From contig NZ_FTLX01000001.1 of the NCBI RefSeq assembly GCF_900156125.1, positions 124,001-188,000 on the forward strand: DNA of 64,000 bases. The letters run 5' to 3'. Positions 25,389 through 34,522 of this stretch are shown here, piece by piece. Source of the DNA: Domibacillus enclensis (GTDB taxonomy: Bacteria; Bacillota; Bacilli; Bacillales; Domibacillaceae). The notes under the pieces are model-generated. The model had not been told where the DNA came from, ran no database searches, and saw only the letters and a list, made by a program, of their open reading frames with translations. Position 1 is the stretch's first letter. Every line of letters begins with the position of its first letter. The position numbers and the translations under genes are program-made.

Positions 25389-25432
25389 GTGATCAAATTA
25401 TGAATAAATATTGTCGGGATTATGAAATAAGT

Positions 25433-25460
25433 TTGACAAATTTGTGAATAGGGGTAAAAT
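25433..25460 (+). promoter_or_regulatory. SigA-type promoter of the small membrane protein gene
   Basis: TTGACA (25433-25438) and TAAAAT (25455-25460), 16 bases apart, 35 bases before the start codon. Confidence 0.8.
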
Positions 25461-25494
25461 AAAGATATAAACAAACAACAAAGGAGTGGCCAAT

Positions 25495-25722
25495 ATGACT
25501 GCAGAACAAAAGAAAGTGTTAGTATTCATTAAATATTTTTCAGGTGCGGGTGTCATCATTGGAGCAGGCATTTTTCTGATCAGTTTATTTGCAACCGGTT
25601 ACAATGATGGGTTTATGATGTCTATCGTCGGTGCAACGATCCTGGTCAGCTCAATGTGGGTATTTGGCATTGGCTTAATGTTTGTCCTTATCGAAAACCT
25701 CGGCAAACGACCGACCTCTTAA
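25495..25722 (+). CDS. Small two-helix membrane protein, 75 aa
   Basis: Starts MTAEQKKVLVFIKYFSGAG after a strong AAAGGAGTGG site. Two predicted membrane helices: about 17-37 (GAGVIIGAGIFLISLF) and about 43-66 (MSIVGATILVSSMWVFGIGLMFVL). Both ends are polar and likely cytoplasmic. Not recognised as a family. It has its own strong promoter and a terminator shared with qoxD, so it is a genuine independent gene. Confidence 0.75.
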   Translation: MTAEQKKVLVFIKYFSGAGVIIGAGIFLISLFATGYNDGFMMSIVGATILVSSMWVFGIGLMFVLIENLGKRPTS

Positions 25723-25727
25723 CGCAA

Positions 25728-25758
25728 AAAACCGGAGCAGGCTTTCTGCTCCGGTTTT
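25728..25758. terminator. Bidirectional terminator between the small membrane gene and qoxD
   Basis: AAAACCGGAGCAG pairs with CTGCTCCGGTTTT around a five-base loop. Confidence 0.92.
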
Positions 25759-25764
25759 GCTTGT

Positions 25765-26058
25765 TTATCGTATTTGATAGCCCCAAATCATGGTGAACAA
25801 TGTACCGAGGATCGTGACAACGCCGACAAACAAGGCATAGCCGATATTCGTATACAGCGTTCTGCGATCCTCTGATTCACCAATGTGCATGAACAGAAGA
25901 AGCTGAACGCTTGCCTGAGCAAGTGCTGTGACAAGAAGAATGCCCATGCCCATCTTATAGGACATATCGAACGTGATGACCGCCAGTGCCACGACAGACA
26001 GGGCCAGGGAGAAGATAAAGCCCATGACGTGCTGTTTCGGAAACAGTTGCTTCATCAT
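25765..26058 (-). CDS. qoxD: Cytochrome aa3 quinol oxidase subunit 4 QoxD
   Basis: 97 residues with three hydrophobic helices, beginning [21 protein letters not shown] and including a QLLLFMHIGESEDRRTLYTN loop typical of COX4-type subunits of quinol oxidases. It overlaps the end of qoxC by 4 bases (ATGA). Last gene of the qoxABCD operon; needed for assembly of the proton-pumping oxidase. Confidence 0.93.
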   Translation of the reverse strand: MMKQLFPKQHVMGFIFSLALSVVALAVITFDMSYKMGMGILLVTALAQASVQLLLFMHIGESEDRRTLYTNIGYALFVGVVTILGTLFTMIWGYQIR

Positions 26059-26657
26059 AGTACCATCAGTCCTTTCAAGTAAACGAAGCTGAAAATAAAG
26101 ATCCAGACAACGTCTAGGAAATGCCAGTAAAGAGAGAAGATAAACGATTTGTTAGCTGTTTCAGGCGTCAGGCCCCGTTTTCTCACTTGAAGCAAGATCG
26201 CTGTTCCCCAGAACAAGCCGAACGTGACATGCAGTCCGTGCGTGCCGAGCAGCGTCATTAAGCTCGATAAAAACGCGCTTGTTTGAATTGTTGCGCCTTC
26301 GTTTACATACGTCACAAATTCATAAATCTCTACCCCGAGGAAGCCAAGACCGAGCACAAGCGTAATGACAAAGAATGCCATCATCGCTTTTTTCAAGCCG
26401 AGGCGCATTGCGTGAATGCCAAGCCCAATCGTAAAGCTGCTCGTCAGAAGCAAAATCGTTTCAATCATAACAGGCGGCATGTGGAAGATTTCCTGTGCGC
26501 TCGGGCCGGTCCCGAAGCGGTTTTCAAGTGTAAAGTAAACGGCAAACAGCGTCGAGAACAGCGCGATCTCAGCGCCTAAAAAGATCCAAAAGCCGAGAAT
26601 TTTCAGCTGATTTTCCTCTGTACTGTATTCTAACGGCAATGTTTCATCTACTTTCAT
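26055..26657 (-). CDS. qoxC: Cytochrome aa3 quinol oxidase subunit 3 QoxC
   Basis: 200 residues with five membrane helices, starting [30 protein letters not shown]. The subunit III features FLGVEIYEF and [15 protein letters not shown] are present. Translationally coupled to qoxB upstream and qoxD downstream by 4-base overlaps. Confidence 0.95.
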   Translation of the reverse strand: MKVDETLPLEYSTEENQLKILGFWIFLGAEIALFSTLFAVYFTLENRFGTGPSAQEIFHMPPVMIETILLLTSSFTIGLGIHAMRLGLKKAMMAFFVITLVLGLGFLGVEIYEFVTYVNEGATIQTSAFLSSLMTLLGTHGLHVTFGLFWGTAILLQVRKRGLTPETANKSFIFSLYWHFLDVVWIFIFSFVYLKGLMVL

Positions 26658-28606
26658 TCTTTGTCACCTCCAAGTTCGCGTTCTGTCCGTTCAACCTCTT
26701 CAACAGAGATGTAATAGCCGTGGTCCTGCTCGAATGACCGAAGGCCCATAAAGACAAAGATCAGCAGCGTGAACACAATCGCTGGAATCCACCAGCTGAA
26801 CACGGCACAGAAGCCTGCCGCGAAAAACGCACCGCTCATGAGGAACGGCATGCCGCTGTTGGATGGCATATGGATTTTTTCATATGGTTCATCATTCAGT
26901 GATTCATTGTTTTTCTTCGCAAACCAGAACGCGTCCAGTTCATTGATTTTCGGCACTTTCGCAAAGTTGTACACCGGTACCGGGCTGTGTGTCGCCCATT
27001 CCAGTGAACGTGCATCCCATGGATCGCCTGATTCATCGCGCGGACTGTAGCGAATGCTCCAGTACAAGTTGTACACGAGGATGATAAAGCCGATCCCGAG
27101 GCCAACTGCTCCGATAAACGAAAGCATGTTCAATGGGCCGTAGCCAGTGCTTTCAGAGTACGTGTACATGCGGCGTGTCATTCCGTTTAAGCCAAGAATG
27201 AACAGCGGGAAAAACGCAACATTAAAGCTGATTGTAATAAACCAGAATCCGAGTTTTCCAAGCTTTTCATTTAAGCGGAAGCCGAATACTTTCGGGAACC
27301 AGAAATGGAAGCCGGCAATAACGGCGAATACGGTACCTGGAATTAAGACATAGTGAAAATGCGCGACCAGGAACATGGTGTTGTGGTACTGGTAATCCGC
27401 ACTGGCCATGGCAAGCATAACGCCTGTTACACCACCGATGGTGAAAATCGGGATAAATGCCAGTGAATACAGCATCGGCGTCGTAAAGGAAATCTTCCCT
27501 TTATGCAAGGTGAGAAGCCAGTTGAATATTTTGACCCCGGTCGGAACGGCAATGAGCATCGTTGTAATCGAGAAGACGCTGTTGACCATGACGCCGTGGC
27601 CCATTGTGTAGAAATGGTGCGCCCATACGACGAAAGAAAGCAGGGAGATCGCGACCATACTAATAACCATTGATTTGTAGCCGTACAGGTTTTTCCGTGC
27701 AAACGTGGAAATAATCTCACTGTAAATCCCGAATGCCGGAAGAATGACGATATATACTTCAGGATGTCCCCAAACCCAGAACAGGTTGGCCCAGAGCATG
27801 TCCATTCCGCCGTCCTGCATCGCAAAGAATTTCGTGCCAAACTGGCGGTCCATCGTCATCAAGGCCAGCGCCACTGTCAGAACAGGGAACGCAAAAACGA
27901 TAATGACGTTTGTAATCAAAACCGACCACGTAAACATCGGCATCTTCATTAATGTCATGCCAGGGGCACGCATTTTCAAAATCGTCACGACGAAGTTAAT
28001 CCCCGTCATTAACGTACCAAGACCTGCAATCTGAAGCGACAGCGCGTAATAGTTGTTTCCAACCGTCGGGCTGAATTCAAGGCTTGCAAGCGGGAAGTAC
28101 GCGGACCAGCCGGCATCCGGCGAGCCGCCGATAATGAACGAGATGTTAAACAGTCCCGCTCCAGCCGCAAACAGCCAGAAGCTGACGGAGTTCAAGCGCG
28201 GGAACGCCACGTCACGCGCACCGATTTGCAGCGGTGTCACAACGTTCATTAACCCGATAATAAACGGCATCGCCATAAACAGGATCATGATGACGCCGTG
28301 AGTGGTGAAGATTTCATTGTAATGCTGGGCATCTAACAGCCCGTTTTCCGGCATAGCGGTCTGGCCACGCATAAGCAAGGCATCGACGCCTCCACGGAAA
28401 AGCATAATGAGCGCCACGAGAATATACATCACACCGATTTTTTTATGGTCAACGGTCGTAATCCATTCACGCCAGAGGTATCCCCACTTTTTAAAATAGG
28501 TTAGCCCGATGAAGATGGACAGTCCGCCGACAACAATGCTGATCATTGCAGCGAGAATCATCGGTTCATTTAAAATTAAAAACTGCTGTTCATGATGAGT
28601 ATCCAT
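26654..28606 (-). CDS. qoxB: Cytochrome aa3 quinol oxidase subunit 1 QoxB
   Basis: 650 residues, normal for QoxB. Haem-copper oxidase motifs are complete: [20 protein letters not shown] with a haem a ligand His, [16 protein letters not shown] (CuB His and cross-linked Tyr), [10 protein letters not shown] (two CuB His), and [21 protein letters not shown] (haem a3 and haem a ligands). It oxidises menaquinol and reduces oxygen, pumping protons. GAAAGGAG precedes the start. The gene itself is intact, but its upstream partner qoxA is interrupted by a transposon, so expression and assembly in this genome are doubtful. Confidence 0.97.
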   Translation of the reverse strand: MDTHHEQQFLILNEPMILAAMISIVVGGLSIFIGLTYFKKWGYLWREWITTVDHKKIGVMYILVALIMLFRGGVDALLMRGQTAMPENGLLDAQHYNEIFTTHGVIMILFMAMPFIIGLMNVVTPLQIGARDVAFPRLNSVSFWLFAAGAGLFNISFIIGGSPDAGWSAYFPLASLEFSPTVGNNYYALSLQIAGLGTLMTGINFVVTILKMRAPGMTLMKMPMFTWSVLITNVIIVFAFPVLTVALALMTMDRQFGTKFFAMQDGGMDMLWANLFWVWGHPEVYIVILPAFGIYSEIISTFARKNLYGYKSMVISMVAISLLSFVVWAHHFYTMGHGVMVNSVFSITTMLIAVPTGVKIFNWLLTLHKGKISFTTPMLYSLAFIPIFTIGGVTGVMLAMASADYQYHNTMFLVAHFHYVLIPGTVFAVIAGFHFWFPKVFGFRLNEKLGKLGFWFITISFNVAFFPLFILGLNGMTRRMYTYSESTGYGPLNMLSFIGAVGLGIGFIILVYNLYWSIRYSPRDESGDPWDARSLEWATHSPVPVYNFAKVPKINELDAFWFAKKNNESLNDEPYEKIHMPSNSGMPFLMSGAFFAAGFCAVFSWWIPAIVFTLLIFVFMGLRSFEQDHGYYISVEEVERTERELGGDKE

Positions 28607-29132
28607 GCTGTGTTTCTCCTTTCATCATTCTTCTGCCTCCTGGTGATGGAAATGGTCGGTATCAGAAGAAGGAGCGGTTTCCATGTCTTCCTCGTCTGAA
28701 GCTGGTGCACCATGGTGCTCGCCTTCTGGTGCTGGGCTGAATTCAAGATGTGTGGACGAGAACGATTCACGGCCGACAAAATCCGTTTCAAGCAGCTCGT
28801 CGAATTCAGCTTCCGTTAGTTCAGGCGCTGTTGTTTTCACATCGTTTACCCATTCATCAAAATCAGCAGCCGTCATCGCCTGTGCTTCAAATTCCATTTG
28901 CGCATAACCCTGACCGTTAAAGTTCGAGTTACGTCCCATATAAGAGCCCGGAACATCTGCTGCCAGGTTGATTTTTGTTATTAACCAAACTACAATAATT
29001 AGAGAACAAAATGTCCAATATAATCGCTTTAACCCTCCTTTTTAAATAAAGTAAACTTGTTATGTTGATATGAAAAACTATGTTTATTATGTAAAATATA
29101 ATTGTTAACCTGGATGGGAATAGAGGTGTAGA

Positions 29133-30266
29133 TTGTTGAAAGTACAAGAGGTTATTTTAGATAATTTCCAAAAGAGATACATATTAGTAAATGGGGATGG
29201 CTCTCCAGTTCTCCCCGTGATGAAATACTTAAAATATCTCGACAGCACAGGCAAAAGCTACAATACACAGAAGACATACTGTTATGCATTGAAGCACTAT
29301 TTCACTTACCTATTGGACATGAAAAGAGATTACAAGAATATTAGACTAGAAGATTTGGTGCATTTTGTATCATGGCTGCAAAATCCCTTTGAAAGTGCAA
29401 CTATCGCATCCATGCAGCCTGTAAAAGCCTCGAAGACGGCAGCAACAATTAACCTTACGGTTACGGCAGTCACAAACTTTTATGACTATTTGTACAGGAC
29501 TGAGGCAATTGAAACAAATGTGGTCAACCTGATCAATAAACAGGTATTCACAGGAGGAAAAACAAAATATAAGAGTTTTCTCTATCATGTAGCCAATAAA
29601 GAATCATCTCACCACCACATTTTAAAAGTAAAGGCACCAAAAAGAGTCTTGCAAATTTTATCGAAAGATAAAATTCAAATGTTATTAGAAGCCACAACCA
29701 ACACACGTGACAGGCTGCTTATTCACCTTCTCTTTGAAACAGGACTCCGAATTGGTGAGGCACTTTCCCTTTTCATTGAAGACTTTAAACTAGATCATAA
29801 ACATGGGCATCGAATTCGTTTGGTGGACCGGGGGGAATTAAAAAACGGGGCAAAGCTTAAAACGGGAGAACGGGAGATTTACATATCACAGAGGCTCCTA
29901 GATCTGTATGATGACTACCTGTATGAGGTTTTAGATGATCTGCATATAGACACCAATTTTTTATTCGTTAAACTTCGTGGGCTTAATACTGGAGAACCGA
30001 TGAATTACCAAGACGTATCAGCATTGTTTAAACGCCTAAAAAAGAAAACCGGCATACATGTTCATCCCCACCTATTGCGCCATACGCATGCCACTATGTA
30101 TTACAAGCAGACAAAAGACATAAAACAGGTGCAGGAAAGGCTAGGGCATGCCCAAATACAAACAACGATGAATTTCTACCTTCATCTTTCCGATGAAGAA
30201 ATCCGTGAAAACTGGGAAAAAGCTCAGGTAGCGTTCGATGAAGTCACCAAGAAAGGAAAGAGGTAG
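29133..30266 (+). CDS. tnpA: Tn554-like transposase A (tyrosine recombinase)
   Basis: 377 residues. The start is one of two tandem TTG codons (29133 or 29136) behind AGAGGTG. The N-terminal SAM-like domain contains KSYNTQKTYCYALKHYFTYL. The catalytic domain has the first Arg in FETGLRIGEALSL (about 205), HPHLLRHTHATMYY (HxxR, about 310), the second His in RLGHAQIQTTMNFYLH and the nucleophilic Tyr there (about 350). In Tn554 TnpA is required for transposition together with TnpB. The frame overlaps the region just before tnpB. Confidence 0.92.
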   Translation: MLKVQEVILDNFQKRYILVNGDGSPVLPVMKYLKYLDSTGKSYNTQKTYCYALKHYFTYLLDMKRDYKNIRLEDLVHFVSWLQNPFESATIASMQPVKASKTAATINLTVTAVTNFYDYLYRTEAIETNVVNLINKQVFTGGKTKYKSFLYHVANKESSHHHILKVKAPKRVLQILSKDKIQMLLEATTNTRDRLLIHLLFETGLRIGEALSLFIEDFKLDHKHGHRIRLVDRGELKNGAKLKTGEREIYISQRLLDLYDDYLYEVLDDLHIDTNFLFVKLRGLNTGEPMNYQDVSALFKRLKKKTGIHVHPHLLRHTHATMYYKQTKDIKQVQERLGHAQIQTTMNFYLHLSDEEIRENWEKAQVAFDEVTKKGKR

Positions 30267-30273
30267 ATCAAGA

Positions 30274-32373
30274 ATGGAAAATAGACAGCAAAAAGAAAGG
30301 CTGGGCTTTCACAAACAGTTACAAAAGGAATTGTCTACTTATACAGAAAAACACATTGATAAAAAAGACGGAACGATCATAACCAAGACCATTATGGACC
30401 CGTACTTCTTACAAAACAATGTGTGGAACATGGATGACCTGCTAAAAATCGAGAATTTCAGCGGGAATCCTCCCCGCCACCAAACTCGCAAGAACTTAAA
30501 ATTTGAAATTAAAAATCCCAATGTGAATTTGGAAATTAAATACGTCTGGTACCATCGGTTATTTAGAGACCAATGGTCTCTCTCAACGATTTTTGGAATT
30601 GGTGCATCCCACCTGTCAAAATTGACTGCATTTTTGAATGAGCAGTTAGGCACCGTCCACTCGTTACTTGACGTGGATGTTGAAAGAACAGAACGTGATT
30701 GGGTAGCCTGGCTATCAAAAAAAGGCTATAAAACAAAAAAGATGGGTTCTTATTTCTACAAGGAGTACGTATGCCAGTCACCAATAGCTGCATTTTTCCG
30801 ATTAGTACATAAAAACCTCTTTCTATTAACAGATTTCCGGCCAGAATGGGAAAAAGACCGCTGGGATATAAGGATTTTACATGCTCAATATGGGGTGAAC
30901 TACAACAAAAGTGCCGCTGCCTATTATCTTGATTTTTCTGGCATCAAGGCATCTCCTTTCAGGGAACTAGTGAAACATTATGTGAAACAGTGGCTGCTTA
31001 ATCAGCATTCCTTTACAGCAGCCACTGATTTTATTAAACATGTTGCACTCTTTATTAATTATCTTTTGTCTGAAGAACCTTCCTGGAAAAACCTTAATTC
31101 CCTAAAACGCCGTCACGTTGAAAACTATATAGGCTGGATCAGGCATTATTCCATGAACAACAAAAAAATCAAGCATTTTGAGAGCCATATTGCGACGAAC
31201 CTACATTGTGTCGGGAAATTCTTGGAGCATCTTTACCGATATGAAAGTACCGAAGGCCCAGAAGCTCATCCAAGCTTCCTGCTTTTCCCTGAAGACCGGC
31301 CGAAACGAAAAAAGAAATCCCACGACCAAATAAACTATATTCCTGATACCGTGCTTGAACAGCTGTTTACCTATATTCAAGACCTTCCTAAAGAGGCACA
31401 ACCTGTCGTATGGGTAGCATTTAAAACGGGAATGAGAATTTCAGATGTTTTAGGCCTCACCCAGGATTGCTTAATCAAATTGAACGGAAAATATTATATA
31501 GAGACGGACATTGAAAAAACGTTCGTTATTGGCCACCGTGTTCCAATCGATGACGATTTAGCCAGTATTATCGCAGCAAATATTAACGATTCCAAAGTTC
31601 TGAGCAATGATGACAATAACCCTGATAAGTATATTTTTGTCCGTTATAGCGGAGCGAGAAAAGGAAAGCCTTACACCCCGGAATGGATCCGGGTCAAACT
31701 GAATGAGCTGGCAATAGCAAAAAATATCACGGATGAAAACGGAAATCTGTTTCACTTCAAGACCCATCAGTTTCGTCACACCTATGCCGTTAAAATGTTA
31801 AATAGCGGAGTTGACCTCGTAACGGTGCAGGAACTTTTAGCGCACGCTTCTCCAGAAATGACTTTGCGGTACGCTAAGCTGCTCGACAATACAAAACGCA
31901 AAGCATTTGAGGAGGCGATGAAGCAAGGAGTATTCAGTTTCGATCTCAACGGTGAAGTACAGGAAGTAAAGGCAAATGAAGATATTCCATCGGATATTTT
32001 AACAACGTTATGGCAGGACCATAAATTAAATGCCATAGACAATCCTTACGGATCTTGTCACGCACGATTGAACGGAAACTGTCCTTATTCTGAAGAACCC
32101 CCTTGCCTAACGTGCAATGGAGGAAGTCCATGTAAGGATTTGGCGATAGGGTTTTCTGACTTGGATACCCAAAAATATGAGTTATTAGTAAAGACAACGC
32201 TTAAGATGATCGATTCCCTGAAACAAGTGGGAAGGCATGAGATCGCTGAGAAGAACAAAAAAAATCTAAACCGGTATGAAAATATACTAAAGACGATAAA
32301 AGAGGGCAATATTATCTTTGGCCGGCTAGAACGGGTAAACAGAAAGCTAGGTGTTCAAAATGGCTCGCTATAA
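30274..32373 (+). CDS. tnpB: Tn554-like transposase B (large tyrosine recombinase)
   Basis: 699 residues from ATG 30274 (GAGG about 10 bases upstream). A long N-terminal part is followed by the integrase catalytic domain: VAFKTGMRISDVLGL (Arg, about 395), THQFRHTYAVKML (HxxR, about 507), LLAHASPEMTLRYAKL (His and nucleophile Tyr, about 530-545). A cysteine-rich tail follows (CHARLNGNCPYSEEPPCLTCNGG, probably zinc-binding), as in Tn554 TnpB. It overlaps tnpC by 14 bases. Confidence 0.92.
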   Translation: MENRQQKERLGFHKQLQKELSTYTEKHIDKKDGTIITKTIMDPYFLQNNVWNMDDLLKIENFSGNPPRHQTRKNLKFEIKNPNVNLEIKYVWYHRLFRDQWSLSTIFGIGASHLSKLTAFLNEQLGTVHSLLDVDVERTERDWVAWLSKKGYKTKKMGSYFYKEYVCQSPIAAFFRLVHKNLFLLTDFRPEWEKDRWDIRILHAQYGVNYNKSAAAYYLDFSGIKASPFRELVKHYVKQWLLNQHSFTAATDFIKHVALFINYLLSEEPSWKNLNSLKRRHVENYIGWIRHYSMNNKKIKHFESHIATNLHCVGKFLEHLYRYESTEGPEAHPSFLLFPEDRPKRKKKSHDQINYIPDTVLEQLFTYIQDLPKEAQPVVWVAFKTGMRISDVLGLTQDCLIKLNGKYYIETDIEKTFVIGHRVPIDDDLASIIAANINDSKVLSNDDNNPDKYIFVRYSGARKGKPYTPEWIRVKLNELAIAKNITDENGNLFHFKTHQFRHTYAVKMLNSGVDLVTVQELLAHASPEMTLRYAKLLDNTKRKAFEEAMKQGVFSFDLNGEVQEVKANEDIPSDILTTLWQDHKLNAIDNPYGSCHARLNGNCPYSEEPPCLTCNGGSPCKDLAIGFSDLDTQKYELLVKTTLKMIDSLKQVGRHEIAEKNKKNLNRYENILKTIKEGNIIFGRLERVNRKLGVQNGSL

Positions 32374-32740
32374 CCGCACTGATCATATGAAATCGATCCA
32401 TTCGTCCAGAAAAGCCCAAACTCAGCGGAAAGTGGATGAAGCCATCCAAAAGCTCGTAAGAGCGAAGGGAAAGATAAACTTTAACAGTGTTGCAAGTCTC
32501 GCGGGTGTGGCGAAAGCTACCCTTTACAATCATTCCGACATTCGTGAGCGCATTGAAACATTGCGTGACCAGCAAGCTAATGTCTCTCATCCAGAAATGC
32601 TTAAATATAAGATGGACCAAAACAACAAGGACGCGATTATTGCATCGTTACAGCGAAAAATTAAGAAGATAGAAAAGGAAAACAAGGAATTGCGCGAGCA
32701 ATTAAAAATGGCATATGGGGAGATTTATAAGAAAATTTAA
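32360..32740 (+). CDS. tnpC: Tn554-like accessory protein TnpC
   Basis: 126 residues from ATG 32360, the same length class as Tn554 TnpC. It starts MARYNRTDHMKSIHSSRKA, has a helix-turn-helix-like stretch INFNSVASLAGVAKATLYNHSDIRERIE (about 37-64) and ends in a coiled coil (SLQRKIKKIEKENKELREQLK). In Tn554 the C protein sets orientation and stimulates transposition but is not catalytic. Confidence 0.9.
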   Translation: MARYNRTDHMKSIHSSRKAQTQRKVDEAIQKLVRAKGKINFNSVASLAGVAKATLYNHSDIRERIETLRDQQANVSHPEMLKYKMDQNNKDAIIASLQRKIKKIEKENKELREQLKMAYGEIYKKI

Positions 32741-33438
32741 ATTTGTGGTCGTTATTTGTGAAATAAAAGAAAAGTTTAATTACGGAGCAGCAGAAGATTA
32801 TATTATACATAGCTAATATACAAGGGACTTTATGTTTAAGCCATTTATAAATATTTGGTCTTGATAAAAGTGACGTGCGCACTCATGGCGTACTTTTGTC
32901 CGGCGAGCTGCGGAATCCAGAAGCTGGTGATCGGACCGTATGAATATAAGCGGAACTCAACCGGCCGGTCAACAGGAAGATTCACATAGTTTACTGTTTC
33001 TACTCCTTCTTCCGGATAGCTGAAGTGCCATTTCCAGTTGGAGGATGCAGCATAGATCACTAGCGGCTCTTGATCCTCGTAGCCGACAGGTGTGCTTTCC
33101 ACTTTGCTTGTACTTTGCACCGTAATGACGGATAAAAACACAACAATAATAAGCGGAATTGCCGTCCAAATAATTTCAAGCTTCGTACTGCCTTCTACGT
33201 GCGGAGGCTCGTAATCCTTTCCCATTTTTGACGCGCGGTATTTAATGAGCATAAACGCATACAACACGTAAACGACCAATAAAATGCCTGCCATCACAAG
33301 GATGGACAAAATAATGGTGTCAGACAGTGTCTTTGCTTGTGGTCCCTTTGGATCGAGCACCATGAGTGGATTCTCACATCCTGCAAGCACCGTGGCAATA
33401 GTGATAACTGCTGACAATAACAGCCATTTCTTTTTCAT

Positions 33439-33746
33439 GCTGTACCCCTTTCTTATGTAATAGCCTAGTAGAAAGCGAAAAGATTGTTAATATATTCACA
33501 ATTGAACAGTTTAAGGTAGGTAAACAAGAATTGCAACGATCTTTTCGCCTTCCCCTATGCTAAGCCTATTAATAGGAAAAAACAATTGGTTAATGGGCAG
33601 TGTCACAAAAAATTCAACAGTTTGCATGGATCCTTCCGGAAAAGGAAAATTGCGGCTGGACAGTTTTCAGCAAACATGTCCTCGTGATTAAGAGCCGAAA
33701 AACGGGGTAGTTTAAAGAAAGAGATTGAAAAAGAGGAGTGGTAACG
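33439..33746. other. Intergenic region between qoxA and the DJ-1 gene
   Basis: 308 bases containing the divergent promoters of qoxA and the DJ-1/PfpI gene. CCTATTAATAGG near 33566 is a perfect 12-base palindrome. No convincing -35/-10 pair or known operator was found on either strand, and no small ORF is supported. Confidence 0.5.
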
Positions 33747-34424
33747 ATGGCAAAAGTGATTGCTGTTTTATCAAGTGGACATAAAGACGAGCAAAATAAC
33801 TACGAAACCGGCTGGTGGGCAGAAGAGCTGTTTGCACCTCTTGAGCGTTTAGAAGGAGCGGGCCATACAGTAGACCTTGCTTCACCGCTTGGCGGCAAGC
33901 CGGTGCTTGACCAGGTCAGCCTGCAAAGCGATTATGATCCGGATGGAAAATACAAAGCAATGTACGAATCCGGACGCGCGGACAGCACGGTCAAATTAGC
34001 GGATGTACATGCTCGCGAATACGATGCGCTGCTGATTGTCGGCGGCCACGGAGCAATGTACGACCTTGCGAAAGACAGCCATCTGCATTCACTTATTAAT
34101 GACATGTATGACCAGGGAAGCATCGTCGCAGCGGAATGTCACGGCCCCGCACCGCTCATCTGGGCTACTCGTCCGGACGGAAAAAGCATTATCGAAGGAA
34201 AAACGGTCACAGGCTATCCGAATGAAATTGAGCCAGAGGGACTGCTTGATATTCTGCCATTCAGCCTGGAGGATGAATTAACGAAAACAGCCCGGTACGA
34301 CAAAGGGAGTCTTGAGAAAAAAGCACATGCGGTCTGGGCAGACGATCAGATTGTGACGAGCCGAGATCCCTTTTCTTCAGAATTAATGGGCGAAGAGCTG
34401 GTAAAGGCATTAAAAAATAAGTAA
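33747..34424 (+). CDS. DJ-1/PfpI family protein (Hsp31-like glyoxalase/chaperone type)
   Basis: 225 residues from ATG 33747 (GGAGTGG 7 bases upstream). It starts AKVIAVLSSGHKD and has EYDALLIVGGHGAMYDLA (about 91-108) and the nucleophile elbow IVAAECHGPAPLIW (Cys about 132, followed by His), the catalytic Cys-His pair of class I DJ-1 proteins related to Hsp31. These detoxify methylglyoxal or act on stress-damaged proteins. It has its own terminator. Confidence 0.9.
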   Translation: MAKVIAVLSSGHKDEQNNYETGWWAEELFAPLERLEGAGHTVDLASPLGGKPVLDQVSLQSDYDPDGKYKAMYESGRADSTVKLADVHAREYDALLIVGGHGAMYDLAKDSHLHSLINDMYDQGSIVAAECHGPAPLIWATRPDGKSIIEGKTVTGYPNEIEPEGLLDILPFSLEDELTKTARYDKGSLEKKAHAVWADDQIVTSRDPFSSELMGEELVKALKNK

Positions 34425-34451
34425 TAAGCAGACAAAAAGCTTTCTTTATTG

Positions 34452-34492
34452 GAACACTTTCACTAAAATCAAGTGGAAGTGTTCTTTTTTTT
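34452..34492 (+). terminator. Terminator after the DJ-1 gene
   Basis: GAACACTTTCACT pairs with AGTGGAAGTGTTC (one wobble), followed by eight T. Confidence 0.92.
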
Positions 34493-34522
34493 GACTATAT
34501 AGAATGGGAAAGAGGGGTAAGA

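Larger units (their letters stand above)
28968..32865 (+). mobile_element. Tn554-family transposon with tnpA-tnpB-tnpC only
   Basis: About 3.9 kb inserted in qoxA, bounded by TTGAT at 28968-28972 and 32861-32865. It encodes the three-gene recombinase set of Tn554 (two tyrosine recombinases plus a small accessory protein) in overlapping order. No resistance or other cargo gene is present: the left 160 bases and right 120 bases are AT-rich and non-coding. Tn554 relatives insert site-specifically without target duplication, and the shared pentamer is consistent with a crossover core. The element is more AT-rich than the flanking qox genes. Confidence 0.88.
28625..33438 (-). pseudogene. qoxA: qoxA, quinol oxidase subunit 2, split by a Tn554-like element
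   Basis: The 5' part (33438 down to 32861) starts MKKKWLLLSAVITIATVLAGC, a lipoprotein signal with lipobox LAGC, then two membrane helices and most of the cupredoxin domain, ending AMSAHVTFI before running into element sequence (IKTKYL, stop at 32845). The 3' part resumes at 28972 with INLAADVPGSYMGRNSNFNGQGY and ends at 28625. Joining at the shared ATCAA (TTGAT on the plus strand) gives AMSAHVTFINLAADVPG with no missing or extra residue and a total of about 307 residues, normal for QoxA. The truncated product lacks the end of the quinol-side domain and should not support the oxidase. Confidence 0.93.

Noticed and set aside
27400-28301. Several plus-strand ORFs antisense to qoxB
   Set aside because: They are shadow frames of a highly conserved gene with no ribosome sites or family features.
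28973-29132. Cargo gene in the left end of the Tn554-like element
   Set aside because: A minus-strand frame of 72 codons crosses the element boundary into qoxA and has no ribosome site; it is AT-rich end sequence.
32845-33438. The 197-residue 5' qoxA fragment as a functional short QoxA
   Set aside because: It lacks the end of the extracytoplasmic domain including the conserved GRNSNFNG segment; that segment is still present, in frame, beyond the element.
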